23,563 bases of DNA from Akkermansiaceae bacterium (GCA_023301335.1 JALZVA010000168.1:1-23563); one strand, 5' to 3'; counted from the stretch's first letter, positions 1 through 7,722 are shown. A program made the numbers and translations. The notes: a model not told the origin generated them from the sequence alone.

Positions 1-921
1 AACCTCATCTCCAGCATTGAGAGGTTGATTGGTCGTGTAGAAAGCTTTGACCATACCAAACCACAACCCCAATTACGCAAATCAAGCAGGGTGAAGACAC
101 TTCACGGTAGTTTGGCAATCGAGGGCAACTCTTTGGATCTGGAACAGGTTACTGCTATCCTGGACGGTAAAACTATCATTGCTCCCAAGAATGATATCCA
201 AGAGATTCTTAACGCTAACACAGTATACGAGAATCTTCCCAGCTATAAACCAGCTAACCAGAAACATCTACTCAAGTCACATGCTATCATGATGAAGGGT
301 CTGATTGATGAAGCTGGTCATTGGAGAACTGGTAATGTTGGAGTGATGAAAGGTAATGTAATTTCCCACATGCCACCACCTGCTGAAAAAGTCTCCTTCT
401 TGATTGATGATCTATTCAAGTTCCTAAAGACTGATACACACCCTCTCATCAAAGGTTGTGTGTTTCACTACGAGTTCGAGTTCATTCACCCATTCCAAGA
501 CGGTAATGGAAGAATAGGTCGATTCTGGCACACCTTGATGCTATATCACTACCACGAGGTCTTTGAATACATTCCTGTTGAATCTCTCATCAAGGACCAC
601 CAGAAGCAATACTACAAGGTTCTTGAACAATGTGATCATGCTGGTGAGTCTACCCTGTTCATTGAATTCTCTCTTGAGATGGTCATGAAGTCACTAGAAG
701 ATTTCATGGCTGTATTCAGACCAAAAACCACAACACCTGCTGATAGACTGGAGAATGCTCGTAAACACTTCGGTGATAAATCCTTCCCTAGGAAAGACTA
801 CCTAGAACTCTACAAGACCATCTCCACTGCTACTGCAAGTAGGGACTTGAAGGCTGGTGTGGACAAGGAACTGCTTAAGAAGAGTGGTGACAAGGCAGTT
901 ACTCTTTATAGCTTCAAATAA
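1..921 (+). CDS. Fic family protein (AMP-transferase), 5' end outside window
   Basis: Fic proteins transfer AMP (sometimes other nucleotide moieties) from a nucleotide to a hydroxyl side chain of a target protein. The reading frame is open from base 1, so the true start lies upstream; the TTG at 25 is probably internal. Numbering from that TTG, residues 155-166 form a canonical core HPFQDGNGRIGR, with catalytic His155 and the nucleotide-binding Gly/Asn/Arg residues intact. Upstream, S29-L-A-I-E33-G34-N35 matches the (S/T)xxxE(G/N) inhibitory helix, here N-terminal to the Fic core (class II), so the protein probably restrains itself without a separate antitoxin. The last ~50 residues look like a winged helix (RKDYL...ISTATASRDL), as in many stand-alone bacterial Fic proteins. 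The substrate is unknown. Synonymous codon choice looks more mixed than in the C-ending-rich genes at 13-17 kb, which would fit an accessory gene, but I have not measured this. Confidence 0.93.
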   Translation, partial: NLISSIERLIGRVESFDHTKPQPQLRKSSRVKTLHGSLAIEGNSLDLEQVTAILDGKTIIAPKNDIQEILNANTVYENLPSYKPANQKHLLKSHAIMMKGLIDEAGHWRTGNVGVMKGNVISHMPPPAEKVSFLIDDLFKFLKTDTHPLIKGCVFHYEFEFIHPFQDGNGRIGRFWHTLMLYHYHEVFEYIPVESLIKDHQKQYYKVLEQCDHAGESTLFIEFSLEMVMKSLEDFMAVFRPKTTTPADRLENARKHFGDKSFPRKDYLELYKTISTATASRDLKAGVDKELLKKSGDKAVTLYSFK

Positions 922-978
922 ACAACAGACAGTTTAAGCAATAGGAAGTGAAATCACCCACCTGACTAAAACGAACAA

Positions 979-1005
979 AAGCCCCGTTATCTTGTAACGA
1001 GGCTT
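979..1005 (-). terminator. Probable terminator for the minus-strand lipoprotein gene
   Basis: Arms 979-989 and 995-1005 form an 11-bp stem with one mismatch around a 5-base loop. Read on the minus strand the stem is followed by TTTTGTTCGTTTT, an interrupted T tract, so it fits termination of the gene at 1137-1658. The plus-strand side has no T tract. Confidence 0.6.
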
Positions 1006-1049
1006 GGACATCTGCGATGGATGCGTCGTTACAATCACCGAGTTCTAAC

Positions 1050-1086
1050 ACCCGTGATCATTTAAAACTGATCGGGTATTTTTTCT
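1050..1086 (+). terminator. Probable terminator for the Fic gene
   Basis: The arms ACCCGTGATCA (1050-1060) and TGATCGGGT (1069-1077) pair with a two-base bulge and are followed by a T-rich tract (ATTTTTTC, 1078-1085). It lies about 130 bases past the Fic stop, in the convergent gap. Confidence 0.65.
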
Positions 1087-1136
1087 TTGGGACGCGTGGA
1101 CTGGAGTTTGTTCAAATCCTTTATTTTTGTGATTTT

Positions 1137-1658
1137 CTAAAAGAATTTTATCTCTCTCGTTGAGCTGGTATTCACATCAAATTCATCAAAAAATTCAGGG
1201 CTGAAGAATTCATTAATTGTCGCTGCATTGATACCTATAAACCCTCTATCTTGCATAATACTATCGTCTCTATGCTCCATTCCTAGAACACAGTGACCTA
1301 GTTCATGGTAAATAAGCTCTTCTAGATTATTCGTGCTATCTCTAAAAATAGGGGAAATAATCACTGTGCCTTGTGAAGGAATACAGATTCCTGCAATTCC
1401 ATCATCTAGCTCTGCAAAGGAAACTGAGAGTCCTGAAATATCTCGAAAAATACCCCTTTCATTCATATCTTCAACAAAGTTATCTACGAAGCTTTGCAGC
1501 TGAGGATCTACCCCTTCAGAGCTAGATTCACTTACAGCGGTTGTAGAGTCAGAAGAGGAACTGGAGCTATCACAGGACACTAACCCTAGTGAACATGACA
1601 ATGCGAGCAAGCAGGCTCTCTTACTAAGTGGTGTAAATAAATGGATAAATTTCATCAT
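1137..1658 (-). CDS. Lipoprotein with zincin-type HExxH site, putative metallopeptidase
   Basis: 173 residues. The N-terminus is a lipoprotein signal: basic start, hydrophobic stretch, and lipobox L26-V-S-C29, followed by a Ser-rich linker (30-47). The core holds H118-E-L-G-H122-C-V-L-G-M-E-H129, a zinc-site pattern HExxHx6H that resembles metzincins (HExxHxxGxxH) but is one residue longer. R130-D-D-S133-I-M135 follows closely and could supply the Met-turn. The protein is small for a full metzincin, which suggests a minimal zincin domain. It should sit on the periplasmic face of a membrane, because the residue after Cys29 is Asp30, an inner-membrane-retention signal in E. coli (that rule may not hold here). 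I do not recognise the exact family, and peptidase activity is inferred from the motif alone. A GGAAAGGAA stretch about 14-22 bases before the start is one of few SD-like sequences in the window. The gene diverges from mutM. Confidence 0.8.
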   Translation of the reverse strand: MMKFIHLFTPLSKRACLLALSCSLGLVSCDSSSSSSDSTTAVSESSSEGVDPQLQSFVDNFVEDMNERGIFRDISGLSVSFAELDDGIAGICIPSQGTVIISPIFRDSTNNLEELIYHELGHCVLGMEHRDDSIMQDRGFIGINAATINEFFSPEFFDEFDVNTSSTREIKFF

Positions 1659-1697
1659 ATAAAACTAATTGTTCCTTTCCTTATAAAGTTCCTATGC

Positions 1698-1720
1698 TTC
1701 ACGTCAACTAGTGATGTGAA
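1698..1720. promoter_or_regulatory. Imperfect palindrome in divergent promoter region, candidate operator
   Basis: TTCACGTCA (1698-1706) and TGATGTGAA (1712-1720) match as an inverted repeat in 8 of 9 positions around a 5-base spacer ACTAG. It lies between the divergent starts of the zincin lipoprotein (1658, -) and mutM (1763, +), where a dimeric regulator could bind. No regulator is identified, and it could also be chance. Confidence 0.35.
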
Positions 1721-1762
1721 ATCAACTGGACGAATGAACGCCTATTGTCTACATAAGCGCGT

Positions 1763-2572
1763 ATGCCTGAGTTACCAGAAGTCGAAACTACATGCAGCGG
1801 AATCAGGCCTCATTTATTAGATCAATCTGTTCTCAAGGTTGAAGTGAGGCAAGCTCGACTCCGCTGGCCAGTGTCTCAAGAAATCGAGGATTTAGTTCAG
1901 CAAAAGGTGATCTCTGTCAAACGCCGTGCGAAATACATTTTTATAGAATTTGCAGATGGCTCAATCATCGCCCATCTAGGAATGTCGGGTTCCCTCAGAA
2001 TCACGCAAGAGGATGAAGAGCTTAAAAAGCACGATCATCTCATCTTCACCCTCAGTAGTGGCATGCAAATGCGCTACCATGACCCGCGTAGATTTGGCTG
2101 TATGCTTTGGGCTGAAAACCCTCTCGAACATAAACTTATTCAAAATCTAGGCCCCGAACCACTTGAGGATACGTTTCACCCTGATTATTTCTATGCTAAA
2201 GCCAAGACATCTAATCTTTCGATCAAGCAGTTCATTATGAATAATGCCGTGGTGGTAGGAGTAGGGAATATCTATGCATGTGAATCCCTCTTTCTGTCCT
2301 CCATTTCTCCTAAACGAGTGGCCAATAGTATAAGTAAAGCTCGGCTAACGAAACTCTGCGGCAATATTAAAACCACTCTAGCTAGGGCTATCACACAAGG
2401 AGGAACCACGCTCCGAGACTTTGTCAATCAAGATGGTAAGCCTGGGTATTTCCAACAAGAGCTCTTCGTCTATAATAGAGAACATGAAGAGTGCAGCAAA
2501 TGTGGGAAAAAAATAAAGCGGATCGTGCAAGCGCAGCGATCCACTTTTTTTTGTTCTACCTGCCAGAAGTAA
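1763..2572 (+). CDS. mutM: Formamidopyrimidine-DNA glycosylase (Fpg/MutM)
   Basis: This bifunctional base-excision-repair enzyme removes 8-oxoguanine and ring-opened purines and cuts the resulting abasic site. 269 residues, the normal family length. The N-terminus MPELPEVET supplies the catalytic Pro2 (exposed after Met removal) and Glu3. R54-R-A-K57-Y carries the conserved lysine. GVGNIYACESL around residues 165-180 is the helix-two-turn-helix region. The C-terminal zinc finger is C244-x2-C247-x16-C264-x2-C267, with the finger arginine at R259. The N-terminal requirement for MPELPE fixes the start at 1763. No Shine-Dalgarno is seen. The gene is monocistronic: it diverges from the zincin lipoprotein and converges on the DUF481 gene with a 24-base gap and no evident terminator hairpin. 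Confidence 0.97.
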   Translation: MPELPEVETTCSGIRPHLLDQSVLKVEVRQARLRWPVSQEIEDLVQQKVISVKRRAKYIFIEFADGSIIAHLGMSGSLRITQEDEELKKHDHLIFTLSSGMQMRYHDPRRFGCMLWAENPLEHKLIQNLGPEPLEDTFHPDYFYAKAKTSNLSIKQFIMNNAVVVGVGNIYACESLFLSSISPKRVANSISKARLTKLCGNIKTTLARAITQGGTTLRDFVNQDGKPGYFQQELFVYNREHEECSKCGKKIKRIVQAQRSTFFCSTCQK

Positions 2573-2596
2573 AATCTTCTAGCGGTCGACTCATTC

Positions 2597-3301
2597 TTAG
2601 AATTTATATGAGATAGACGTGACTAGTTTGAAGTCATTATTATCAGATCCCTCTGCTGGCTCAGCTTCATACTTATCCTGAAGGATAACTTTGAGAGCTA
2701 ATGAATCAGATAAAAATGTTTCTAAGCCAAGCTCAAACACGATTGAATGATCCTCTAGGTCATCAAATGGAGCAGTGATCCCAAACGTCTCAAATATTCT
2801 AGTTTTATCGTCTAGTTTATGCTCAAATTTCTGACCCACATAAAGGCTCAGATACTCGTCAGAAATTCCACCTACTTGATCTACAGTAAAACCTGGGCCA
2901 CCTTCTAAAGCAAAATAAGTTTTCTCATTTTTAACAAAATAGTGACCTGCAACTGCTGTAAGACCAACACGGTAATCGATCTCAGCAAGTCCGTCTGATC
3001 TCACATCAAGACGCGCACCTGCATAAGAACGCTCAGAGTAGAGGCGGTTCACATACCCAGCTCCTAAAAATTCATGAATTGTTGCGTTACTATCCTCTTC
3101 ACCATAAGTATATAGAGCATTAATCCCGTATTCATCTGATTCAGTTTTTTTAGTTCCAGTATATCCTGCACTAACAAGGATTGAATCACTATTCCCCTTT
3201 GAAACTGTTGCTCCAAGGTCAATACTCTGCTCCCAACCTTCAGCCATCGCTGAAGAACTTAATACAGCCCCTAGGGCTATTGTTTTTGCTATTTTATTCA
3301 T
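2597..3301 (-). CDS. DUF481 (YdiY-like) outer-membrane beta-barrel protein
   Basis: 234 residues from the ATG at 3301. That start gives a clean Sec signal peptide (MNKIAKTIALGAVLSSSAMA, cut before EGWEQ). The frame stays open upstream to 3382, but that extension has no signal-like or family-like sequence. The mature part has the DUF481 pattern: alternating hydrophobic/polar strands, an early GNSDS motif followed by KTESDEYGINALYTYGEE, and a C-terminal SISYKF ending in Phe, the usual BAM-recognised end of an outer-membrane barrel. E. coli YdiY is described as salt-induced; the molecular function of the family is not settled. The gene is alone on its strand here, between convergent mutM and the divergent UbiA-family gene. 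The ~250 bases upstream show no clear sigma-70 promoter to my eye. Confidence 0.85.
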   Translation of the reverse strand: MNKIAKTIALGAVLSSSAMAEGWEQSIDLGATVSKGNSDSILVSAGYTGTKKTESDEYGINALYTYGEEDSNATIHEFLGAGYVNRLYSERSYAGARLDVRSDGLAEIDYRVGLTAVAGHYFVKNEKTYFALEGGPGFTVDQVGGISDEYLSLYVGQKFEHKLDDKTRIFETFGITAPFDDLEDHSIVFELGLETFLSDSLALKVILQDKYEAEPAEGSDNNDFKLVTSISYKF

Positions 3302-3555
3302 AGATCTGTAAAAAATTAAATTTTGCTTACCTAAAAAGACACTCTCAACATTCCGTTTTGTCACAATTTTAATACCAATCACCTTGGTGTTGAGCTCTAC
3401 TTTCCTGCTAATGTGTCAGCTAAGAGTCATCAAAATTTGTTTGTTGTAAAGAATATTGATATCCAAAGTTACCCACATATTTTTTGCTTCCTTTCTATTT
3501 CTTCCGTGACAAACCCCATGCTCTCCTCTTTAAGCGTATGCACCTATAAGACATT

Positions 3556-4431
3556 GTGAACAAAACACTCTCAGCTTTATTAGAAACAGGACGGGTTTCC
3601 AACCTTCCCACTGTATGGTCAAACCTCTTCCTAGGGTATAGCATTGCTGGATTCTGTGGTATCGGATCGCTCATGCTCCTCTGCCTAGCTGGTTCTCTCC
3701 TTTATGTTGGAGGTTGTTTTTTAGGAGATGCAAGAGACCTTTCCTTTGACGCACAGCACCGTCCTAGCAGGCCTATTCCGTCCGGGGTGTTATCGGAAAT
3801 AGGGGTTTGGGTTAGTGGCGCGGCCATGCTTCTTCTTGGCGCGTTAGGATTTCTATTCTTATCGACTGACACCATTAGCTTCTTTTATGGGGCCTTTCCC
3901 CTATTCCTCGTGATACTCTGCTATGCACTCTTTCATAAAGTTTCCCCTGCGATCGGTTTACCACTCATCGGATGTTGTCGAGGCTTACTTCTCTGGAGCG
4001 CCTACCTCTGTTTTTCCACCTCACCTACTCACTCTCCTCTCTATATCGCTCTTTGCTGTGTTGGATTAACACTCTATACCGTTTGCTTTGCCAGTGTCGC
4101 TAGATTAGAATCTAGTGATAAAAAAATCTCATTTGGATCTTTCTTAAAAATTATCATGCTTGGCTGTGCTGCAGTTCCTTTGGCATTACCTTGGGAAAGT
4201 GATTCGAACCTCCTTATTCTTCTGGTTGCACTTCTCTTGTATATTGCATGGTTGCTGCTCGCCTTTCGTAAACTTTCAAAAAACAAAGGGGCTTATGTAT
4301 CTGGTTGTTTATCGGGTTTTGCGCTTCTTGACTGCGTGTATGTATCCGGCTTTGGTCTCTCCCCCGCATTAATATGCCTTGCCCTATTTTTTCTAGCTCA
4401 TATCCTTCAAAAAGTATCACCTGCTACGTAA
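3556..4431 (+). CDS. UbiA-family prenyltransferase (EboC-like)
   Basis: Integral-membrane enzymes of this family move a polyprenyl chain from its diphosphate to an acceptor and release pyrophosphate. 291 residues, mostly hydrophobic, with about eight to nine membrane segments. The first Asp-rich motif is G57-D58-A-R-D61-L-S-F-D65 followed by RPSRPIPSG (69-77), closely matching NDxxDxxxDxxxRPxRPIPSG; the usual first Asn is Gly57 here. The second Asp motif is degenerate (ASVARLESSD, near 177-186). The overall look is nearest to EboC-type members, whose acceptor is unclear, so I give no symbol. The start is GTG at 3556, which fits the family N-terminus (LLETGRVSNLPTVWSN). The next gene begins 10 bases after the stop, so the two may be co-transcribed. 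Confidence 0.85.
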   Translation: MNKTLSALLETGRVSNLPTVWSNLFLGYSIAGFCGIGSLMLLCLAGSLLYVGGCFLGDARDLSFDAQHRPSRPIPSGVLSEIGVWVSGAAMLLLGALGFLFLSTDTISFFYGAFPLFLVILCYALFHKVSPAIGLPLIGCCRGLLLWSAYLCFSTSPTHSPLYIALCCVGLTLYTVCFASVARLESSDKKISFGSFLKIIMLGCAAVPLALPWESDSNLLILLVALLLYIAWLLLAFRKLSKNKGAYVSGCLSGFALLDCVYVSGFGLSPALICLALFFLAHILQKVSPAT

Positions 4432-4441
4432 CGTATTCCAA

Positions 4442-5128
4442 ATGAACCTTTCAAAAGAAGCACTTGAACAGGAGCTCTATATCGCGCCACTTGCTATTCC
4501 GTTAAGTCCTAGCTTACTTGATGAAAAAGGGATTAAGCTCGATTCATTACCTGTGGCCAAAAGCATTTCTGAAGCAAAAAACTTCCAAATTTGCGAAGCA
4601 TCTAATCAAACTAAAAGGGAGGAATCCACGATTCAAGCCAAAACAGATTCCAATGCCTATGTAAATAAAGATGCGGGTGATTTCAAAGTCGACCGATCTC
4701 CCCCCGTTGCACTAAAAGGTTTTACTCAAAACCGTAAAGTAGCCACTTCAAAAAAAACTGACGAAGGGATTGTAGACCCCAAAAGCTTCCTTACTGTTCT
4801 AGCAGCCTTCATCACTGTTCTATTATTTTTATCCGCTTTTATAGGCGTTTTAGGTGTTGTTCTACTCATCATCAATCGAGATCAAAAACTCTATTTGATT
4901 GGCCCCGGAATCACTCTGCTAATGGCTATCCTTTATCTCCTTTTCCCCTTCCAAAAACGCTGCTGTGTCTGCCACCAAAAACAATTTGTTAAGGCTCAAA
5001 ACAGGAAAAAAGCGAACTCACATTACATCCCACTTTTAGGGTATATTATCCCTACCAGTTTTCGAATTCTCGTGCGCCGAAACTTTTACTGTATGATCTG
5101 CAACTCAAAGCTAAGAATTTTCAAATAG
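4442..5128 (+). CDS. Hypothetical two-TM membrane protein with C-terminal zinc ribbon
   Basis: 228 residues of no family I recognise. Residues ~1-110 are polar, Lys/Glu/Ser rich and probably disordered. Two membrane segments follow (about 117-145, LTVLAAFITVLLFLSAF, and about 150-168, LIGPGITLLMAILYLLF). The C-terminal tail holds a CVC pair (CCVCHQK) and, about 45 residues on, CMIC, so two CxxC knuckles could bind one zinc ion. The protein ends within a few residues of the second knuckle. It lies 10 bases after the UbiA-family gene on the same strand and converges on the prepilin peptidase with a gap of only 4 bases. That peptidase also has a four-cysteine domain, but the proteins are otherwise unlike. 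Gene status is supported by length, membrane segments and tight packing. Confidence 0.7.
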   Translation: MNLSKEALEQELYIAPLAIPLSPSLLDEKGIKLDSLPVAKSISEAKNFQICEASNQTKREESTIQAKTDSNAYVNKDAGDFKVDRSPPVALKGFTQNRKVATSKKTDEGIVDPKSFLTVLAAFITVLLFLSAFIGVLGVVLLIINRDQKLYLIGPGITLLMAILYLLFPFQKRCCVCHQKQFVKAQNRKKANSHYIPLLGYIIPTSFRILVRRNFYCMICNSKLRIFK

Positions 5129-5132
5129 CTCC

Positions 5133-6317
5133 TTACCCTCCAATAATTGATTGCGTGTAGTCTAAGTAATACGCAATCAATTCTGGTCCATAAAGCACCC
5201 AAAGTAGTGCCCCTAAAATCAAACTGGGGCCAAATGGAAAAGGCTTCCCAAAGCCCTTCCCTGCAATCAAATGTAGCAGGATGCCTATCAAACAAGAGGC
5301 CACTACGACTAAAAGTAAGGATTGGTAACCTAAAATCAGACCAATCACTCCTAAAAGGTGCACATCACCCATCCCCATAGCCTCACGAGGTACAACCAAG
5401 CTTGTCACTTTTCCTGAGATATCTTTAAGATAATCTAATTCTATGATCTCATCCTCAAGAATGATTTTCTCTTTTTTGATAATGATCTTTCCACTCTCAC
5501 GTGCTTCCCCGTTCACTTTCAAGTCTGTTACACCATTCATCACCAATTTATCAGAGTCTCGATAAAAAATATCGTGCCAAAAATTTTCCTCGTCATCTAA
5601 TATTAGACACACATTTTCGTTTGGTTCGATAGAATCCTTCCTCGCATCCCGAATGCTCCAGTCCATTGGTTCATCGGCCTCAACCTTTGTCTTCCCGAAC
5701 ATCAACTTCCCCAACCTCACCACAAGGTAAAGCGATACGAACCCCAGTACTCCCCCCATAACCGACACCTTAAGGCCTCCTAGCCATGTCGTCTCCCCCA
5801 AGTGCCAAGGGAATAATACCGCCCCTATTAGAGCGACGACTCCTCCTCCTATGGAAAGACAAAGTGGGATGATCATATGCTCGATATCCACAAACGTGAT
5901 CACGATCGCAATCGTCGCCAGCACAATGAAAAATATCGCCTGCGCTCCTGGGTACCAAAACAGGTCTGGGTCTATCCAGCGTCCCGTTTCCACACTATGA
6001 ACAGCAAAAAACCACCATAGGCCTAACCACACAAGACCGGTCAACAGCTCCACCAATAGGTAACGTGCCGCAATCGGAGCATCACACTCAGCACACTTCC
6101 CTCTCTGGATAAGCCACGTGAAAATAGGAATATTTCTAAAAAACGGAATTGGTTTCTTACAAATGGGGCAAAATGAACGTTTTGGATCCGATGTTGATAG
6201 GCCTCTAGGAAGGCGATAAATTACAGCATTTAAATAAGACCCCACACAGCATCCAAGGACGAATATTGTGATGAAAAAAAAGGGGCTTTCCCATTTAATG
6301 CTTTCGATCTGATCCAT
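5133..6317 (-). CDS. Prepilin peptidase / N-methyltransferase (A24 family) with a large insert
   Basis: This inner-membrane aspartic peptidase cleaves the leader of type IV pilins or type II secretion pseudopilins and methylates the new N-terminus. 394 residues, longer than the ~260-290 typical of PilD/GspO. The N-terminal domain has GCCVGSYLNAVIYRLPRG (22-39) and the zinc cysteines C50-x2-C53...C75-x2-C78. Catalytic aspartates are D144 (FVDIEHMIIP) and D318 (MGMGDVHLL). Between them, about residues 210-308 form an extra, charged, cytosol-type region rich in Lys/Glu/Asp that splits the peptidase core. No pilin or secretion gene lies nearby, so this is probably the genome's general prepilin peptidase. 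The start ATG at 6317 is 64 bases from the divergent cca start, and the two probably share a promoter region. Confidence 0.93.
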   Translation of the reverse strand: MDQIESIKWESPFFFITIFVLGCCVGSYLNAVIYRLPRGLSTSDPKRSFCPICKKPIPFFRNIPIFTWLIQRGKCAECDAPIAARYLLVELLTGLVWLGLWWFFAVHSVETGRWIDPDLFWYPGAQAIFFIVLATIAIVITFVDIEHMIIPLCLSIGGGVVALIGAVLFPWHLGETTWLGGLKVSVMGGVLGFVSLYLVVRLGKLMFGKTKVEADEPMDWSIRDARKDSIEPNENVCLILDDEENFWHDIFYRDSDKLVMNGVTDLKVNGEARESGKIIIKKEKIILEDEIIELDYLKDISGKVTSLVVPREAMGMGDVHLLGVIGLILGYQSLLLVVVASCLIGILLHLIAGKGFGKPFPFGPSLILGALLWVLYGPELIAYYLDYTQSIIGG

Positions 6318-6381
6318 TGCCTATATATGAAGAAGAAGAACTCTTTGAGGAAGCCTTTTTCTCATTAAAACGTTTTCTCTT

Positions 6382-7707
6382 ATGAAATCATTACGCGATA
6401 AAGCCACAGAAATCTTAAGCATTCTCAGAGAAAAAGGCCACATCACTTTCTTTGCCGGCGGTTGTGTCCGTGATGAGCTTCTCGGAAACGAGCCCAAAGA
6501 TTTTGATATCGCTACAGCAGCGACTCCTAAACAAGTTGTCCATTTGTTTCCAAAGTCAGATGCTATTGGTGCTCATTTTGGAGTTATCCTCGTAAAGTAT
6601 GAGGGTGAAGCTTTTGAAATTGCCACTTTCCGAAATGACGGCAGTTATTCTGACGGAAGGCGTCCAGAGAGTGTCGAGTTCACCACTCCTGAAAATGATG
6701 CAGTAAGGAGAGATTTCACTATCAATGGCTTATTCAAGAATCCTCTCAATGGGGAGGTTGTCGATTTTGTCCACGGGATAGTTGATTTGGAAGAGCGCTT
6801 TATCCGCGCGATCGGAAAACCTGAAGATCGCTTCCAAGAAGATGCCTTACGCTTACTCAGGGCTATTCGTTTTGCTACAGTGTTAGAGTTTGATATTGAA
6901 CCACGTACCTGGCAGGCCATCATGGACAACTCTGCATTATTACAAAAAATTTCAGTCGAACGTATCCAGGGAGAATTTAGTAAAATTCTCCTCCATAAGA
7001 ATAGAGCACGAGGTCTCCAACTCTTAACCGATAGTGGCCTCATCAAGCACTTTCTTCCAGAGGTTCTTGACCTAATTGGCTGTGAGCAGCCTCCACAGTT
7101 TCACCCAGAAGGAGATGTTTTCACGCATACCAAAATCATGTTAGATATGCTTGAGGGCACACCATCTCTTGAACTCTGCCTCTCTGTGCTCTTACACGAT
7201 ATTGGTAAACCTGGCACTTCAGCGTTTAATGAAAAAGCACAGCGTATCTCCTTTAACGGCCACGATAGTCTTGGTGCTGAAATATCCGAGGAGATTCTAA
7301 AACGCCTACGCTACTCCAATGCGATCACTCAAGATGTCCGTGCCATGGTTGCCAATCACATGAACTTCATGCACGTGCAAAAGATGAGAGTTTCAAAACT
7401 GAAAAAATTCATTGCTCGTCCAACCTACCAACAAGAAATGGAACTCCACCGTGTGGACTGCGCCAGCAGTAATGGGCTCACAGAGAATTATGATTTTTTA
7501 CGCGAACGTGAACAGGCATTTGCCTCAGAGCCTCTTATCCCAGAGCCACTTCTGCGGGGCAAAGATTTGATCGATAGAGGGTACAAACCAGGTCCAGTTT
7601 TTAAGAATATCCTCAGTCAGCTCCTCACTGAGCAACTCGAAGGGACACTCAGCACACGCGAAGAAGCCGAAGCCTGGTTAGAGCAGTTAGACACGGCTCA
7701 ACTCTAA
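6382..7707 (+). CDS. cca: CCA-adding tRNA nucleotidyltransferase (class II, HD domain)
   Basis: This enzyme builds or repairs the 3' CCA of tRNAs from CTP and ATP. 441 residues. The head has GGCVRDELLG (26-35) and the metal-binding D40-F-D42, then R109-R-D-F-T-I-N115, the class II signature, and the neck motif EDALRLLRAIRFA. A C-terminal HD domain has CLSVLLHDIGK with H272-D273, as in the phosphohydrolase-bearing bacterial forms. Class II enzymes and poly(A) polymerase I share this core; the HD domain and the absence of a PcnB-type basic tail favour CCA addition. Start ATG 6382 has only a pyrimidine-rich leader (ttttctctt), no Shine-Dalgarno. The gene is divergent from the prepilin peptidase and convergent with def, 15 bases between the two stops. 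Confidence 0.93.
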   Translation: MKSLRDKATEILSILREKGHITFFAGGCVRDELLGNEPKDFDIATAATPKQVVHLFPKSDAIGAHFGVILVKYEGEAFEIATFRNDGSYSDGRRPESVEFTTPENDAVRRDFTINGLFKNPLNGEVVDFVHGIVDLEERFIRAIGKPEDRFQEDALRLLRAIRFATVLEFDIEPRTWQAIMDNSALLQKISVERIQGEFSKILLHKNRARGLQLLTDSGLIKHFLPEVLDLIGCEQPPQFHPEGDVFTHTKIMLDMLEGTPSLELCLSVLLHDIGKPGTSAFNEKAQRISFNGHDSLGAEISEEILKRLRYSNAITQDVRAMVANHMNFMHVQKMRVSKLKKFIARPTYQQEMELHRVDCASSNGLTENYDFLREREQAFASEPLIPEPLLRGKDLIDRGYKPGPVFKNILSQLLTEQLEGTLSTREEAEAWLEQLDTAQL

Positions 7708-7722
7708 GGAAATAAGTAGTGT

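Noticed and set aside
995..1031. TAACGA...TCGTTA inverted repeat considered as an integron attC site
   Set aside because: It is only 37 bases, does not match the GTTRRRY core, and has no cassette array or integrase near it.
1107..1119. GTTCAAATCC, resembling a tRNA T-loop, downstream of the Fic gene (possible tRNA 3' remnant or attachment site)
   Set aside because: The flanking bases do not form a T stem or an acceptor stem, and no other tRNA arm is found nearby.
3302..3382. Upstream extension of the DUF481 reading frame
   Set aside because: The 27 extra residues hide the clear signal peptide and show no family likeness.
4200..4213. GGTTCGAATC on the minus strand, T-loop-like
   Set aside because: It lies inside the UbiA-family coding region with no cloverleaf around it; the TTCGAA core is self-complementary and common.
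6645..7046. Minus-strand open frame of 133 codons inside cca
   Set aside because: It lies fully within a well-supported gene and its basic, Ser/Arg-rich translation is typical of antisense shadows.
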